This document shows, piece after piece, positions 35,249-43,161 of a stretch of 64,000 nucleotides of DNA. The stretch comes from Bacteroidaceae bacterium (lineage in GTDB: Bacteria; Bacteroidota; Bacteroidia; Bacteroidales; Bacteroidaceae): positions 30,312 to 94,311 of the forward strand of contig JAGAAL010000012.1 in the NCBI GenBank assembly GCA_017615245.1. The letters are read 5' to 3'. The position numbers and the translations under genes are program-made. The notes under the pieces were generated by a model, which saw only the letters and a list, made by a program, of their open reading frames with translations, made no database searches and was not told where the DNA came from. The first letter of the stretch is position 1, and the number at the start of each line of letters is the position of its first letter.

Positions 35249-36724
35249 TTATTTGAATTTGCTGAGTTGCTTCAGTTGTGTCTGATAGAGTAGGGTGAGC
35301 TGCTCGATGGGGCGTTCTGTGAAGGTGGTCTTCAATGCCTCGCCAGCAAGTTGCAGGTCGCGCCTCTTTGCATATTTCGGATTCTTTTGCAGCTCCTGAA
35401 CACGCGAGGTGAGTGCCGACCATGTTTCAAGCAGGTCGTATTCCTCCTTGGTGACGGTCATGAACGAACCATGCTGGGGATTGACATCCGTACCGATTTC
35501 CACACCTCGGTCTATGAGTTCCTCGGTAGCATTTGCCTCACACACGCGATATATCTTAGGGTTGACTCCGTAGTTGATATACGCTACCTTCCATCGGTTC
35601 TCGTTGATAAGTCGGAACGCACTTGCTCCTTCCACATTGCTCTTCCCTTCGTTCGTAATGTGCAGGATGTCGCGCCATTGACCATTTGGCAGCTTATCAA
35701 ATACGGCTTCGTAGATGCCTTTGTCGTTTCCTGCTGCATTTTCTTTCTTGAAGAAAACATGATACTGACGGTCGCAATCGTTCCAGTCGATGTGACAATC
35801 GATGACTGCTATACCTCTATCATGGAACAGCTGCGGTTTGGTCAGGGTGGTGAAGTCGCGCGATGCATACGAGTAGTAGATACGGTCGTGATCGTCGCCC
35901 GGATTCGTGCTTAGCATCGAGTAGTAGATGAAATAGCCGCCCTCTCCGTTGTTGTAGTCAGCATCCCAAATCACTTGAGGAGCCCACACACGATTGATTT
36001 TGCTCCAATCGGCAAACCAACTCTTGCTCTGCGGGTCTGAGAAAACAGTATCACCTTTACGGAAATCGAACGTGGTGGAGGTCCAATGAATGAGGTCGTT
36101 TGAGCGGAGCAGATTGATGCCGTAGTTGAACCACGTACGTGATTTGCGGTTGCTCATATCTGTGGTCACCATCAGGTAGTTGTTGTCCTGCCCCCGATAG
36201 ATAAACGCATCGCGCACGCCACCTTCAATGCCAGCTATCTCCTCAGCATCGTAAACGGGTTGGTTGTTGAGCAACGGATGGAACAGAACACCACGGTCTG
36301 CTTTCGTTCCCAGAGCATAGAGTGTGTTCTCACTCGTTCCTGCCATGTGGCAATACAGATAGCCGTACATTTCGTCATCGGGTGCAAGGGTGAGGGGGAA
36401 TACTAGGCGTTCGTCTGCAATCTCACCGATTAGAGTGCCGACATCCATATAACGTCCTTTGGGCAATGATTTCACATGAAGGGTCTGTCCGTCGAACGAA
36501 AGAAAGGAGCCTGTCCCTTCTTGTGTCTTCAGTTCCCAACGTACAGACTTTCCTTCGAGGCTTTGCGGAAGCGAGATGTCGTTGCGCATGGCATGAAACT
36601 GATAATCGACCGCACGCAGTAATTTGCAGCTATTACATTCTTGGTCAGGGCAATAATTGACTTGTGCGCTGCTGCTCATTACAACAACGCAGGTCAAAAA
36701 TAATGCTATTAACCATCGTTTCAT
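35249..36724 (-). CDS. GH43-like glycoside hydrolase, secreted
   Basis: 491 residues, signal peptide ending SSSAQ. An N-terminal beta region (about 25-110) precedes a GH43-type propeller (about 115-430). Candidate acidic residues are Asp172 (GGVRDAFIYRG), Asp310 (AVIDCHIDW) and Glu365 (NVEGASAF), with the family-typical WAPQVIWD at 248-254. The C-terminus is helical. Its ATG overlaps the stop of the upstream gene (ATGA), so translation is coupled, and the larger GH43 gene follows 19 bp downstream. The two enzymes are likely to act on the same glycan. Confidence 0.8.
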   Translation of the reverse strand: MKRWLIALFLTCVVVMSSSAQVNYCPDQECNSCKLLRAVDYQFHAMRNDISLPQSLEGKSVRWELKTQEGTGSFLSFDGQTLHVKSLPKGRYMDVGTLIGEIADERLVFPLTLAPDDEMYGYLYCHMAGTSENTLYALGTKADRGVLFHPLLNNQPVYDAEEIAGIEGGVRDAFIYRGQDNNYLMVTTDMSNRKSRTWFNYGINLLRSNDLIHWTSTTFDFRKGDTVFSDPQSKSWFADWSKINRVWAPQVIWDADYNNGEGGYFIYYSMLSTNPGDDHDRIYYSYASRDFTTLTKPQLFHDRGIAVIDCHIDWNDCDRQYHVFFKKENAAGNDKGIYEAVFDKLPNGQWRDILHITNEGKSNVEGASAFRLINENRWKVAYINYGVNPKIYRVCEANATEELIDRGVEIGTDVNPQHGSFMTVTKEEYDLLETWSALTSRVQELQKNPKYAKRRDLQLAGEALKTTFTERPIEQLTLLYQTQLKQLSKFK

Positions 36725-38808
36725 CTAACCAATACCTTTTTGCCGTTGATGATATAGATGCCCCTTAAGCCTACCCCTTGCCTCTCCCTCAAGGGAAGGG
36801 TATTAGTATTAATGTGCATTCCACTGAGGTTGTAAACCTGGCTTCCTCCCTTGAGGGGGGACGGGAGGGAGGCTATGCCTGTATCGTTTTGTGGGTCTTT
36901 CGTCACCTTCACATTGAATTTATAACCTTTACCGTTGTAAACTGCTACGATACTTGTTGAATAGTCGGTATCGGCTGTCCCGTTCGAGAGTAATGAATGG
37001 AAAGCACCATCTGCAAATCCTACGCAGAACACCTTTGTTTCCTCTGTTGTCAGATATCCGTTTGCATCGAAATAGTAACCATAGATGTCATCAAAATCGG
37101 GCGTAATAAGCAACTGGCCCAGATTGTTGTATGCTGCCCATTGAATCTCGTTGATATTGCTACATTCTAAAGCAGTTAGCATATCAGTCAGGTCGATTGT
37201 CATCGTTCCGTAGTCGGTTCCTTCTGCGTTGCTCTGAGGTAATTCTACAGTTCTCGTACCTACAATGTTATAGATAGGATTACGTTGGTCGACATAGATG
37301 ACATTGATGTTCAGCTTTACCTTCTTCATGTCGTCTAAACTATAGAGATAGTACTCTGCGGTGTAGAAGTCGCCCACTTGACGCACGCCGTCCGGCTGCC
37401 AGAAGCTCAGGGTACTGTCATTGTAACAAATACCGTATGCTATACTGAGTGGTGGGTTAGGACTCATTGGAACAGCTAAATGGAGCATTGATTCGTCACC
37501 CATCATTTCTGCAAAGAAACTGATATCGGTCATTTGGTAACCGTATTGTGCGACATTAGCGATAGGGGTGTTTAAAATGTTTGTTGCAGACGGCATCGGA
37601 CCATAACCTTGACCAGGAATATAGGTGTAGGTAGCGAATACCAGGTCGGCTGACTCGAAATGCTGCTCAACGATGTCATGCAGGCTGATTGCATTCACCA
37701 TATAGTCTGCCTGAATAAGGCTTTCCGTACCGTTGTTTTCCGGGACAATTTCCATTGCATAATTGAGCGTCTCTGCCAACACACATTCAGCGAGCGTAGG
37801 TTGCGGCGTAATCGTTACTTTGAGGTTCAACTGATAGTAACAGTTGGCTCCTACGATATAGAGTTTTGCCTTTACGGTCGTGTCAATCAGTTTATAGTTC
37901 GGATAGATGCCCACATGGAATACATTCATATCCCAATTCTCAGGTTCGCAGAAGATTGCTGCATTCTCTCCATGATTGCAGATATATCCATTCGCATCAA
38001 CCCAGTAGCCTCCGTAGAAGGCTGTAGCATAGTCGTCAATTACGTTTTCTTCACGCTCAGCATAGAGCACCAACTTCATATCTTCACCCCAAAGCTTTCC
38101 TTCCTCGTAGCCTACACAGTCGGGTTGTGGCAGGGTTTCATAGATGGCATCATAGAGCGAATCGGTGGGGAATTCGATAGAACGATACTTATATGAGCCA
38201 TTGTAGTACATTGATACATCCAAATTACGCTCGCCTACTTTGGTGAGTTCTTCCAGTTTCGGTACTATCGCATCTGTGATGGTAAGGCTGACAGCGATTT
38301 CTATTGCATTGCTGCCATTGATGTAGTAGAGTAGGGCAGAGTATATGTTACCAGGAATCGTAGTGTTGGCCACTTGTCCTACGGTCATCGAGAGTTGCTT
38401 GTCATCTAGTTCTATATCACGTATGTACATCAAAGGTGTATAGACTGTATCTGCCACACATTCACCTGTCAGTTCGCCTGTCGTTTCATCGTAGATGTCA
38501 GTCAGCCACCAACCATTACGATAGTTGTAGGTGCTGGTCAGTTCGTCGGTCTTACCTTCCGTCTGCTCATCATACTCTGCAATGTAAAACTTATGGAGTG
38601 CCATTCCCAAGCCTCCGCTACTCATCTTGGCTAATGCATCTGTCAAATCTACTGATACACGTTGTGAGGCATTGATATGCCTTGCTTCTTCAGCTGTGAG
38701 TTTTATTTCTACCTTGTCAACGATGGTCAGTTCTGACCGTTTCGGATTCTGAGCGTTAGCAACACCTGCAAGCATTGCTATCATCAATGTGATTACTAAA
38801 TGTTTCAT
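36721..38808 (-). CDS. Secreted repeat protein (DUF4859-like) with T9SS sorting domain
   Basis: 695 residues, signal peptide MKHLVITLMIAMLAGVANAQ. It contains about four copies of a domain of roughly 150 residues, each with a VDL/IDL strand, a G-[FW]-[YW]-D-x-[DN]-G turn, and x-G-x-Y..LYY before the next unit. The pattern matches what I know as DUF4859, found in Bacteroidetes surface proteins near glycosidases. The C-terminus is a T9SS-type domain (YNLSG....GIYIINGKKVLVR), but it is interrupted by two segments, LPSPLKGG and TLPLRERQGVGLRG, translated from REP-like DNA. It is the first gene of the GH43 operon, and carbohydrate binding is a reasonable guess. Confidence 0.72.
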   Translation of the reverse strand: MKHLVITLMIAMLAGVANAQNPKRSELTIVDKVEIKLTAEEARHINASQRVSVDLTDALAKMSSGGLGMALHKFYIAEYDEQTEGKTDELTSTYNYRNGWWLTDIYDETTGELTGECVADTVYTPLMYIRDIELDDKQLSMTVGQVANTTIPGNIYSALLYYINGSNAIEIAVSLTITDAIVPKLEELTKVGERNLDVSMYYNGSYKYRSIEFPTDSLYDAIYETLPQPDCVGYEEGKLWGEDMKLVLYAEREENVIDDYATAFYGGYWVDANGYICNHGENAAIFCEPENWDMNVFHVGIYPNYKLIDTTVKAKLYIVGANCYYQLNLKVTITPQPTLAECVLAETLNYAMEIVPENNGTESLIQADYMVNAISLHDIVEQHFESADLVFATYTYIPGQGYGPMPSATNILNTPIANVAQYGYQMTDISFFAEMMGDESMLHLAVPMSPNPPLSIAYGICYNDSTLSFWQPDGVRQVGDFYTAEYYLYSLDDMKKVKLNINVIYVDQRNPIYNIVGTRTVELPQSNAEGTDYGTMTIDLTDMLTALECSNINEIQWAAYNNLGQLLITPDFDDIYGYYFDANGYLTTEETKVFCVGFADGAFHSLLSNGTADTDYSTSIVAVYNGKGYKFNVKVTKDPQNDTGIASLPSPLKGGSQVYNLSGMHINTNTLPLRERQGVGLRGIYIINGKKVLVR
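36757..36875. repeat. Two REP-like elements inside the coding region for a T9SS sorting domain
   Basis: CCCCTTAAGCCTACCCCTTG with CTCCCTCAAGGGAAGGG (36760-36800), and CTTCCTCCCTTGAGGGGGG with ACGGGAGGGAGG (36840-36875). Both are the same type as the intergenic elements at 3268 and 21943, and they stay in frame. Confidence 0.75.
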
Positions 38809-38836
38809 GTTATATCCTTATTACTTATTTCGCTTG

Positions 38837-38867
38837 CAAAGATACAAATAAAACGTGAAAGCACAAA
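38837..38867 (-). promoter_or_regulatory. Promoter of the DUF4859-like/GH43 operon
   Basis: -33 TTTG (38864-38867), 19-bp spacer, -7 TATCTTTG (38837-38844). The -33 box coincides with the T-tract of the preceding gene's terminator. Confidence 0.82.
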
Positions 38868-38907
38868 ACAAAATAAGGTGCATCTTTATAAAAGACACAC
38901 CTTATTT
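38862..38907 (-). terminator. Rho-independent terminator of the larger DUF4859-like gene
   Basis: Stem AAATAAGGTGcatCTTT (38871-38887) with 38891-38907, 3-nt loop, then TTGTTTTG on the minus strand, 19 bp after the stop codon. Confidence 0.85.
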
Positions 38908-38925
38908 ATTATTATACGTGAGGAT

Positions 38926-41403
38926 TTACTTTACTAAGAACTTTTTACCATCCTTAATGTAGAAACCCTTTGTTGCATTCTTCACCAGACGACCTGTGAG
39001 GTCGAACATCTTGCTATCGCTCTTGTTCAGTTCTACGAAGTTGATAGCTTCTGCCTCACCGCCAACCGTAATTGTAAATATACAACGCTGGTTGTCGTAG
39101 TACGCATAAATGATAACGTTGTATGTATTTGCAAGGTTCACATCGTCAAGAATCCAGCTGAAGAATGCACCCTCTTCTGGTATGTAACCAACCTTTGCAA
39201 CAAGGGCAGCATCATCGTCAGTCACTCTACCGTTTGCATCGAATGCAAAGCCTTCCAGTTCATCGTAGTTGCTGGTCAAATCTCCGTCTGCATCAATAGC
39301 CATCCATGTACCATTCTCTTCAAACTCTTCTGGTGTGCAGCCAAATGCTTTGTACATAGGACTCAGGTCGTATGCCGTATACATACCATTATCCTTGTCT
39401 GCAGGGTCACGAGCTGGGAGAGTCAAGGAGAAGGTTTCGAGGGTAGTTGCCTCAGGAATGATTTCCTCAACATATTTCACATTAAGGTTAATCTTGATAG
39501 CCTTAGTTTTATCGGTAGTAGCAAGATAGAATACAGAATTATACTCGTCACCTACCTTACGTTGGCCTGGGTACTGGAAGAATGTAAGTGTTCCATTTGT
39601 TCTCCAACCGATACCGTATGCATTTGTGACGGCAGAACTCCATGTGCCGACTACAGCAGACTTCTCATTGAGTGTATCAACATCCATCCAGAATCCTTGG
39701 TTACAACCATCCATGCTTTGTTGAGCATCTGATGAGTAGAAGCCGTTTGTTTCTGAGTACTTCTGTCCCCATAGACGTATGGTTCTGGTTCCAAGTGTCT
39801 GTTCAATGAAGTTAATGTCAAGATCTATAGCGGCATCCATATAGTCATCCTTGTACGTTGAGTTAGGGATGATTTGCATCTCCTCGTACTTGATTGCAAG
39901 GATTTCGGCAGTTGAAAGTAATGGATCATCCACAACTTCTTTTTCAAATCCGTTAACACTATAGTTCATTACAAACTCGTATTTGTAGTTGCCACATACG
40001 AGGAAGAGTGAACCTGTTGTAGTTACAATCTCATCCTTATTGAATTGGCCAGGAATGTGTCCAATAGTCAAAGTGCCATCAGTTGCATAATCGCAATAAT
40101 ATCCTTGTGCTTTCCCATAGAATGTGCTCCATGAAGAAGGATGACTTTCCATATCCATCCAGAATCCTGTTGTGTTGGTTGAGTATGAGTCTGTTGGATT
40201 GCCTTCTGAGTCAATAGCTACGAATTTGAGGTCGCTCACATCTGTGCCTTCTGGGAACAGAGCAAGAATTGCCTCCAAATCAATTGCTACGGTCTGAGCG
40301 TCGTAAGCACCAGAAGATATGTCGTTTGACTCGAGGGTGATTGTTTCTGAACCGACTAATTTCTTTTCATCCCAACTCAATTCCCCTTCTGGATTCTCTA
40401 TGATTGAAAGAGTCACTTTCAACTCAAATGCGTTATTACCCTTAATAAAATATAAATAAGTGTAATATTCGTCACCGATCTTCAGCTTGCTGGCCCTCTG
40501 ACCTATCTGCACTTTAAGCGTGTCTCCGTCATAGCCGCTTGAAGATAGATGTACCCAGAATTTAGTGTATTCGCTTGTACTACCCTGAACACATTCTTTT
40601 GTTTCGTTACCTGTGTTTTCGTCAAACAATGAATTCATCCAAGCGGTAGTTGAGTAGTTTAAATTAGTAACATCCTCGCTTTTAACATCAGATTCGTCCA
40701 CATAGCCTACAAAAACCATCTTTCTATACCACCAAGCATTGAAATCTTCCGCTTCATAGCCAAGAAGTTTAGCAAGGTCACCTACTTGAACCTTATATTC
40801 CACTCCATTGGTGTTGGTACGAGGGTATTGTTCTGCAACTAATTCTGCACGTCCTACAATGTTGAGTTCAGAAATCTTTGTTGTAATTTCGAACTCTGGC
40901 TCTGGAATGTAGCTCAACTTCAAAATGACAAAGCAAAATTTTGAAGTGTTTGCCGGATTCTCTAGGCGATAAGTTGCTGCGTAAGTTACTGGTTCGCTTG
41001 TCTGACCGGACTTACCTCCAATGTAGTAGAAATGAGGAGCTACATTGCCCTCCTCGTCTGGCTCTGGGGTGAAGTTTGCCTTCACGCAAAAACATGAACC
41101 GGAAGAACTCCAAACTTCCCAGTCACCTGCGGCATTACGCCATCCGTCTGTGGTAGCACCACCTGGTCCCAACGTATAGTCTGGGTCGAGTGTGCCATCA
41201 CTTTGAACCGCATAAATAGTTGCCTCAGCAAGAGTGCATCCTAGTTCTGCCTCAATAGCTTCTACATCAAGTACTTGAGTGTAGTTCTCATAGGAATCGC
41301 CTACATAAGATTGGAACTCATAAACGAATTCCTTCTGCGCATTAGCACTGGTGGCAAATAACATTGCCGCCAACGTGAAAATTGTAGTAATTGTTTTTCT
41401 CAT
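38926..41403 (-). CDS. Large secreted repeat protein (DUF4859-like) with T9SS sorting domain
   Basis: 825 residues from the ATG at 41401-41403. Signal peptide MRKTITTIFTLAAMLFATSANAQ. About five tandem beta-rich units of 140-160 residues share TTGFWMD/GFWMDVD, W-x-S..YG.., and IGxIPGQxxxGDE motifs. The C-terminus LTGRLVKNATKGFYIKDGKKFLVK is a T9SS sorting domain without the REP insertion seen in its paralogue. It is acidic overall. It is a stand-alone transcript placed directly upstream of the GH43 operon, so a surface glycan-binding or adhesive role is plausible but unproven. Confidence 0.72.
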   Translation of the reverse strand: MRKTITTIFTLAAMLFATSANAQKEFVYEFQSYVGDSYENYTQVLDVEAIEAELGCTLAEATIYAVQSDGTLDPDYTLGPGGATTDGWRNAAGDWEVWSSSGSCFCVKANFTPEPDEEGNVAPHFYYIGGKSGQTSEPVTYAATYRLENPANTSKFCFVILKLSYIPEPEFEITTKISELNIVGRAELVAEQYPRTNTNGVEYKVQVGDLAKLLGYEAEDFNAWWYRKMVFVGYVDESDVKSEDVTNLNYSTTAWMNSLFDENTGNETKECVQGSTSEYTKFWVHLSSSGYDGDTLKVQIGQRASKLKIGDEYYTYLYFIKGNNAFELKVTLSIIENPEGELSWDEKKLVGSETITLESNDISSGAYDAQTVAIDLEAILALFPEGTDVSDLKFVAIDSEGNPTDSYSTNTTGFWMDMESHPSSWSTFYGKAQGYYCDYATDGTLTIGHIPGQFNKDEIVTTTGSLFLVCGNYKYEFVMNYSVNGFEKEVVDDPLLSTAEILAIKYEEMQIIPNSTYKDDYMDAAIDLDINFIEQTLGTRTIRLWGQKYSETNGFYSSDAQQSMDGCNQGFWMDVDTLNEKSAVVGTWSSAVTNAYGIGWRTNGTLTFFQYPGQRKVGDEYNSVFYLATTDKTKAIKINLNVKYVEEIIPEATTLETFSLTLPARDPADKDNGMYTAYDLSPMYKAFGCTPEEFEENGTWMAIDADGDLTSNYDELEGFAFDANGRVTDDDAALVAKVGYIPEEGAFFSWILDDVNLANTYNVIIYAYYDNQRCIFTITVGGEAEAINFVELNKSDSKMFDLTGRLVKNATKGFYIKDGKKFLVK

Positions 41404-41471
41404 AAGCAAATTATTAATGTTGATTTGTTAATTTATTTGTAACGAGTGGATTCAAGCACTTGTTTACGCGA

Positions 41472-41502
41472 CAAAGATACGAAGAAAAAACATATTACCA
41501 AA
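41472..41502 (-). promoter_or_regulatory. Promoter of the larger DUF4859-like gene
   Basis: -33 TTTG (41499-41502), 19-bp spacer, -7 TATCTTTG (41472-41479), 69 bp before the ATG. Confidence 0.82.
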
Positions 41503-41625
41503 CTTTTTTGTGTTTTTTTTATTGTGATACCTTATTCTTTCTGTAAAAGGTCTTGTTTTTTCCCTCTAATGGGACTTTTTGTTACCCTTAAGGGGAGTGA
41601 ATTTTACACTTAAGGGTTGTTGCCA

Positions 41626-41654
41626 AAAGATAAAGGAGAGCCGAAACTCTCCTT
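41626..41654 (-). terminator. Rho-independent terminator of the tRNA-Ser/tRNA-Pro transcript
   Basis: Stem AAAGGAGAG/CTCTCCTTT with TTTCGG loop just past the CCA end of tRNA-Pro, followed by ATCTTTTGG on the minus strand. Confidence 0.75.
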
Positions 41655-41730
41655 TGGTCGGGATGAGGCGACTTGAACGCCCGACCCCTACGTCCCGAAC
41701 GTAGTGCGCTACCAACTGCGCTACATCCCG
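41655..41730 (-). tRNA. tRNA-Pro (anticodon CGG)
   Basis: 76 nt including an encoded CCA. Acceptor stem CGGGATG/CATCCCG, D-arm GCGCAGTTGGTAGCGC, anticodon arm CTACG-TTCGGGA-CGTAG with CGG at the loop centre, T-loop GTTCAAGTC. Confidence 0.96.
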
Positions 41731-41736
41731 ATGATG

Positions 41737-41824
41737 CGGAGAGAGCGAGATTCGAACTCGCGAACCGCTTTGGACGGTCACACGCTTTCCAGGCGTGCCT
41801 CTTCAGCCACTCGAGCATCTCTCC
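41737..41824 (-). tRNA. tRNA-Ser (anticodon GGA)
   Basis: 88 nt with a long variable arm. Acceptor GGAGAGA/TCTCTCC, anticodon arm CACGC-CTGGAAA-GCGTG, T-loop GTTCGAATC. No CCA is encoded, unlike the tRNA-Pro 6 nt downstream. Confidence 0.96.
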
Positions 41825-41838
41825 ATCGTTTGCGGCTG

Positions 41839-41869
41839 CAAAGATACAAATTATTTACTATTCGACCAT
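41839..41869 (-). promoter_or_regulatory. Promoter of the tRNA-Ser/tRNA-Pro operon
   Basis: -7 TATCTTTG (41839-41846), 15 bp before the tRNA-Ser 5' end. The -33 region reads ATGG rather than TTTG. An A+T-rich GTAAATAGTAAAT repeat lies upstream, as at the lipoprotein promoter. Confidence 0.6.
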
Positions 41870-42161
41870 TTACTATTTACTATTTTTTTACTTTTTCAAT
41901 TCTTTAATTCTTTAATTTTTCAATTTTTATTACAAGTGAGCACAATAAAAGCTGTTTTTATTGTCGAATGGAAGATTTTATCTAAAATTAAATTCACTTT
42001 TTCCCTATATTCTTGACAATTCCAGACAAAACACTCCCGTTTTTTTATGTATGCCGGTGTATATTTTATCGTATTTATAAATAAAATTTGTATATTTGTA
42101 ACATGCAACAATCACGTACAGACACGAATCATACGTGTAGGTATCTGTAGCCATGTTGCCA

Positions 42162-42295
42162 TAGTCAAAGTAGTCAAACTCAATTCTGGAACATGGACTT
42201 GGACTCACTATAGAATATAATAATAAATATATTTATTATTATATTCTATAGTGGCTGTTTTTGATGTCTGAAAACGAGTTTGACTACTTTGACTA
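42162..42295. repeat. Nested perfect inverted repeats (20-bp outer, 23-bp inner)
   Basis: Outer arms at 42162-42181 (TAGTCAAAGTAGTCAAACTC) and 42276-42295 are perfect reverse complements. Inside them, 42206-42228 and 42231-42253 form a perfect 23-bp stem with a 2-nt loop (core CACTATAGAATATAATAATA). The gaps between outer and inner arms are 24 and 22 bp, so the whole is nearly symmetric. Confidence 0.93.
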
Positions 42296-42687
42296 CGACT
42301 AAGTTTGACTGTCTTTTCATTTTTTCGAAAAAAAGTTGGTAAAAAAATCGTAGACCGCACTCTCAATGTTGTATCTTTGTGTCATGAAAATCAAGCGTGA
42401 TTTTTGAAGCCCCTAGGGGTAACAAAATTTTCCCTTAGGGGAGAGATACTCTTATCAACGAGCCGCATTTCTCAGAGCGTGAGGCCACCACAATATAACC
42501 GTAAGAATTCAGCGGAATTTACGGCGTAGTGAGGAAAAAAATATGCCCTAGTTAGGGAGAAAAATGCCATCACTACGGAGAAAAACAATTTATTGTACAA
42601 ACATCCAACGGCAGCAGCGTGATGACAACAGCCTACAACCGTACGCCGAATGCTATGCGGGCATATGCATCGAAGAGGTTGAACTGT

Positions 42688-43161
42688 CTATTCGTGGTGG
42701 TATTGTTCGCCTTTGAGGATGGTGAAGGCACGATAGAGTTGTTCGATGAATATCATGCGGACCATCTGGTGGGAGAAGGTCATCTTTGAGAGCGAGAGTT
42801 TTTCATCGGCTCGCTGATATATTGCTGGCGAGAATCCGTAGGGACCTCCAATGACGAACACCAGTCGACGACTGACTGCCTGCTGCTTCTTGCTGATCCA
42901 TGTGGCAAATTCAATGCTTCGTAATTCCTTCCCATGCTCATCAAGCAGCACCACATAATCGCTGTCTTGTAGCTGACGCAGTATCAGTTCGCCTTCCATC
43001 TGCTTCTGCTGTTCTTGCGAGAGGGCCTTGGTGTTCTTCAGTTCAGGGATGACAGTCACGGCAAACGGGGTGTAGTGGGTGACCCGCTCGCTGTAGTCGT
43101 CGATGATGGCTTGAAAAGTCTTGCTGGTAGTCTTACCTGTGAGTATTAAGTTTATCTTCAT
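42688..43161 (-). CDS. rlmH: 23S rRNA pseudouridine-1915 N3-methyltransferase
   Basis: 157 residues, the full length of this SPOUT-class enzyme. It begins MKINLILTGKT and carries YVVLLDEHGKELRSIEFA, FVIGGPYGFSP and the C-terminal knot SLSKMTFSHQMVRMIFIEQLYRAFTI. It methylates pseudouridine 1915 in helix 69 of 23S rRNA in assembled ribosomes. Its ATG overlaps the stop codon of the RelA gene (ATGA), so the two are translationally coupled. Confidence 0.96.
   Translation of the reverse strand: MKINLILTGKTTSKTFQAIIDDYSERVTHYTPFAVTVIPELKNTKALSQEQQKQMEGELILRQLQDSDYVVLLDEHGKELRSIEFATWISKKQQAVSRRLVFVIGGPYGFSPAIYQRADEKLSLSKMTFSHQMVRMIFIEQLYRAFTILKGEQYHHE

Larger units (their letters stand above)
41825..42687. 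other. Gene-poor region, 863 bp, with palindromes and possible gene debris
   Basis: Next to the tRNAs is their promoter. From about 41940 onward no convincing gene is found. Features seen: a nested inverted repeat (42162-42295), a TATATTTG box (about 42092), a seven-codon frame starting ATGAAAATCAAGCG at about 42384, a CCCCTAGGGG palindrome (about 42414-42423), and scattered short open frames around 42403-42640. The last look like the remains of a decayed gene but match no family I know. Confidence 0.5.

Noticed and set aside
41566-41915. Several short frames over the tRNA pair
   Set aside because: They overlap two structurally clear tRNA genes and have no independent support.
42688-43161. 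Tiny separate genes in the 42403-42640 desert
   Set aside because: Frames of about 40 codons there have no promoter, homologous look or consistent start, so they are described as possible debris rather than annotated as genes.
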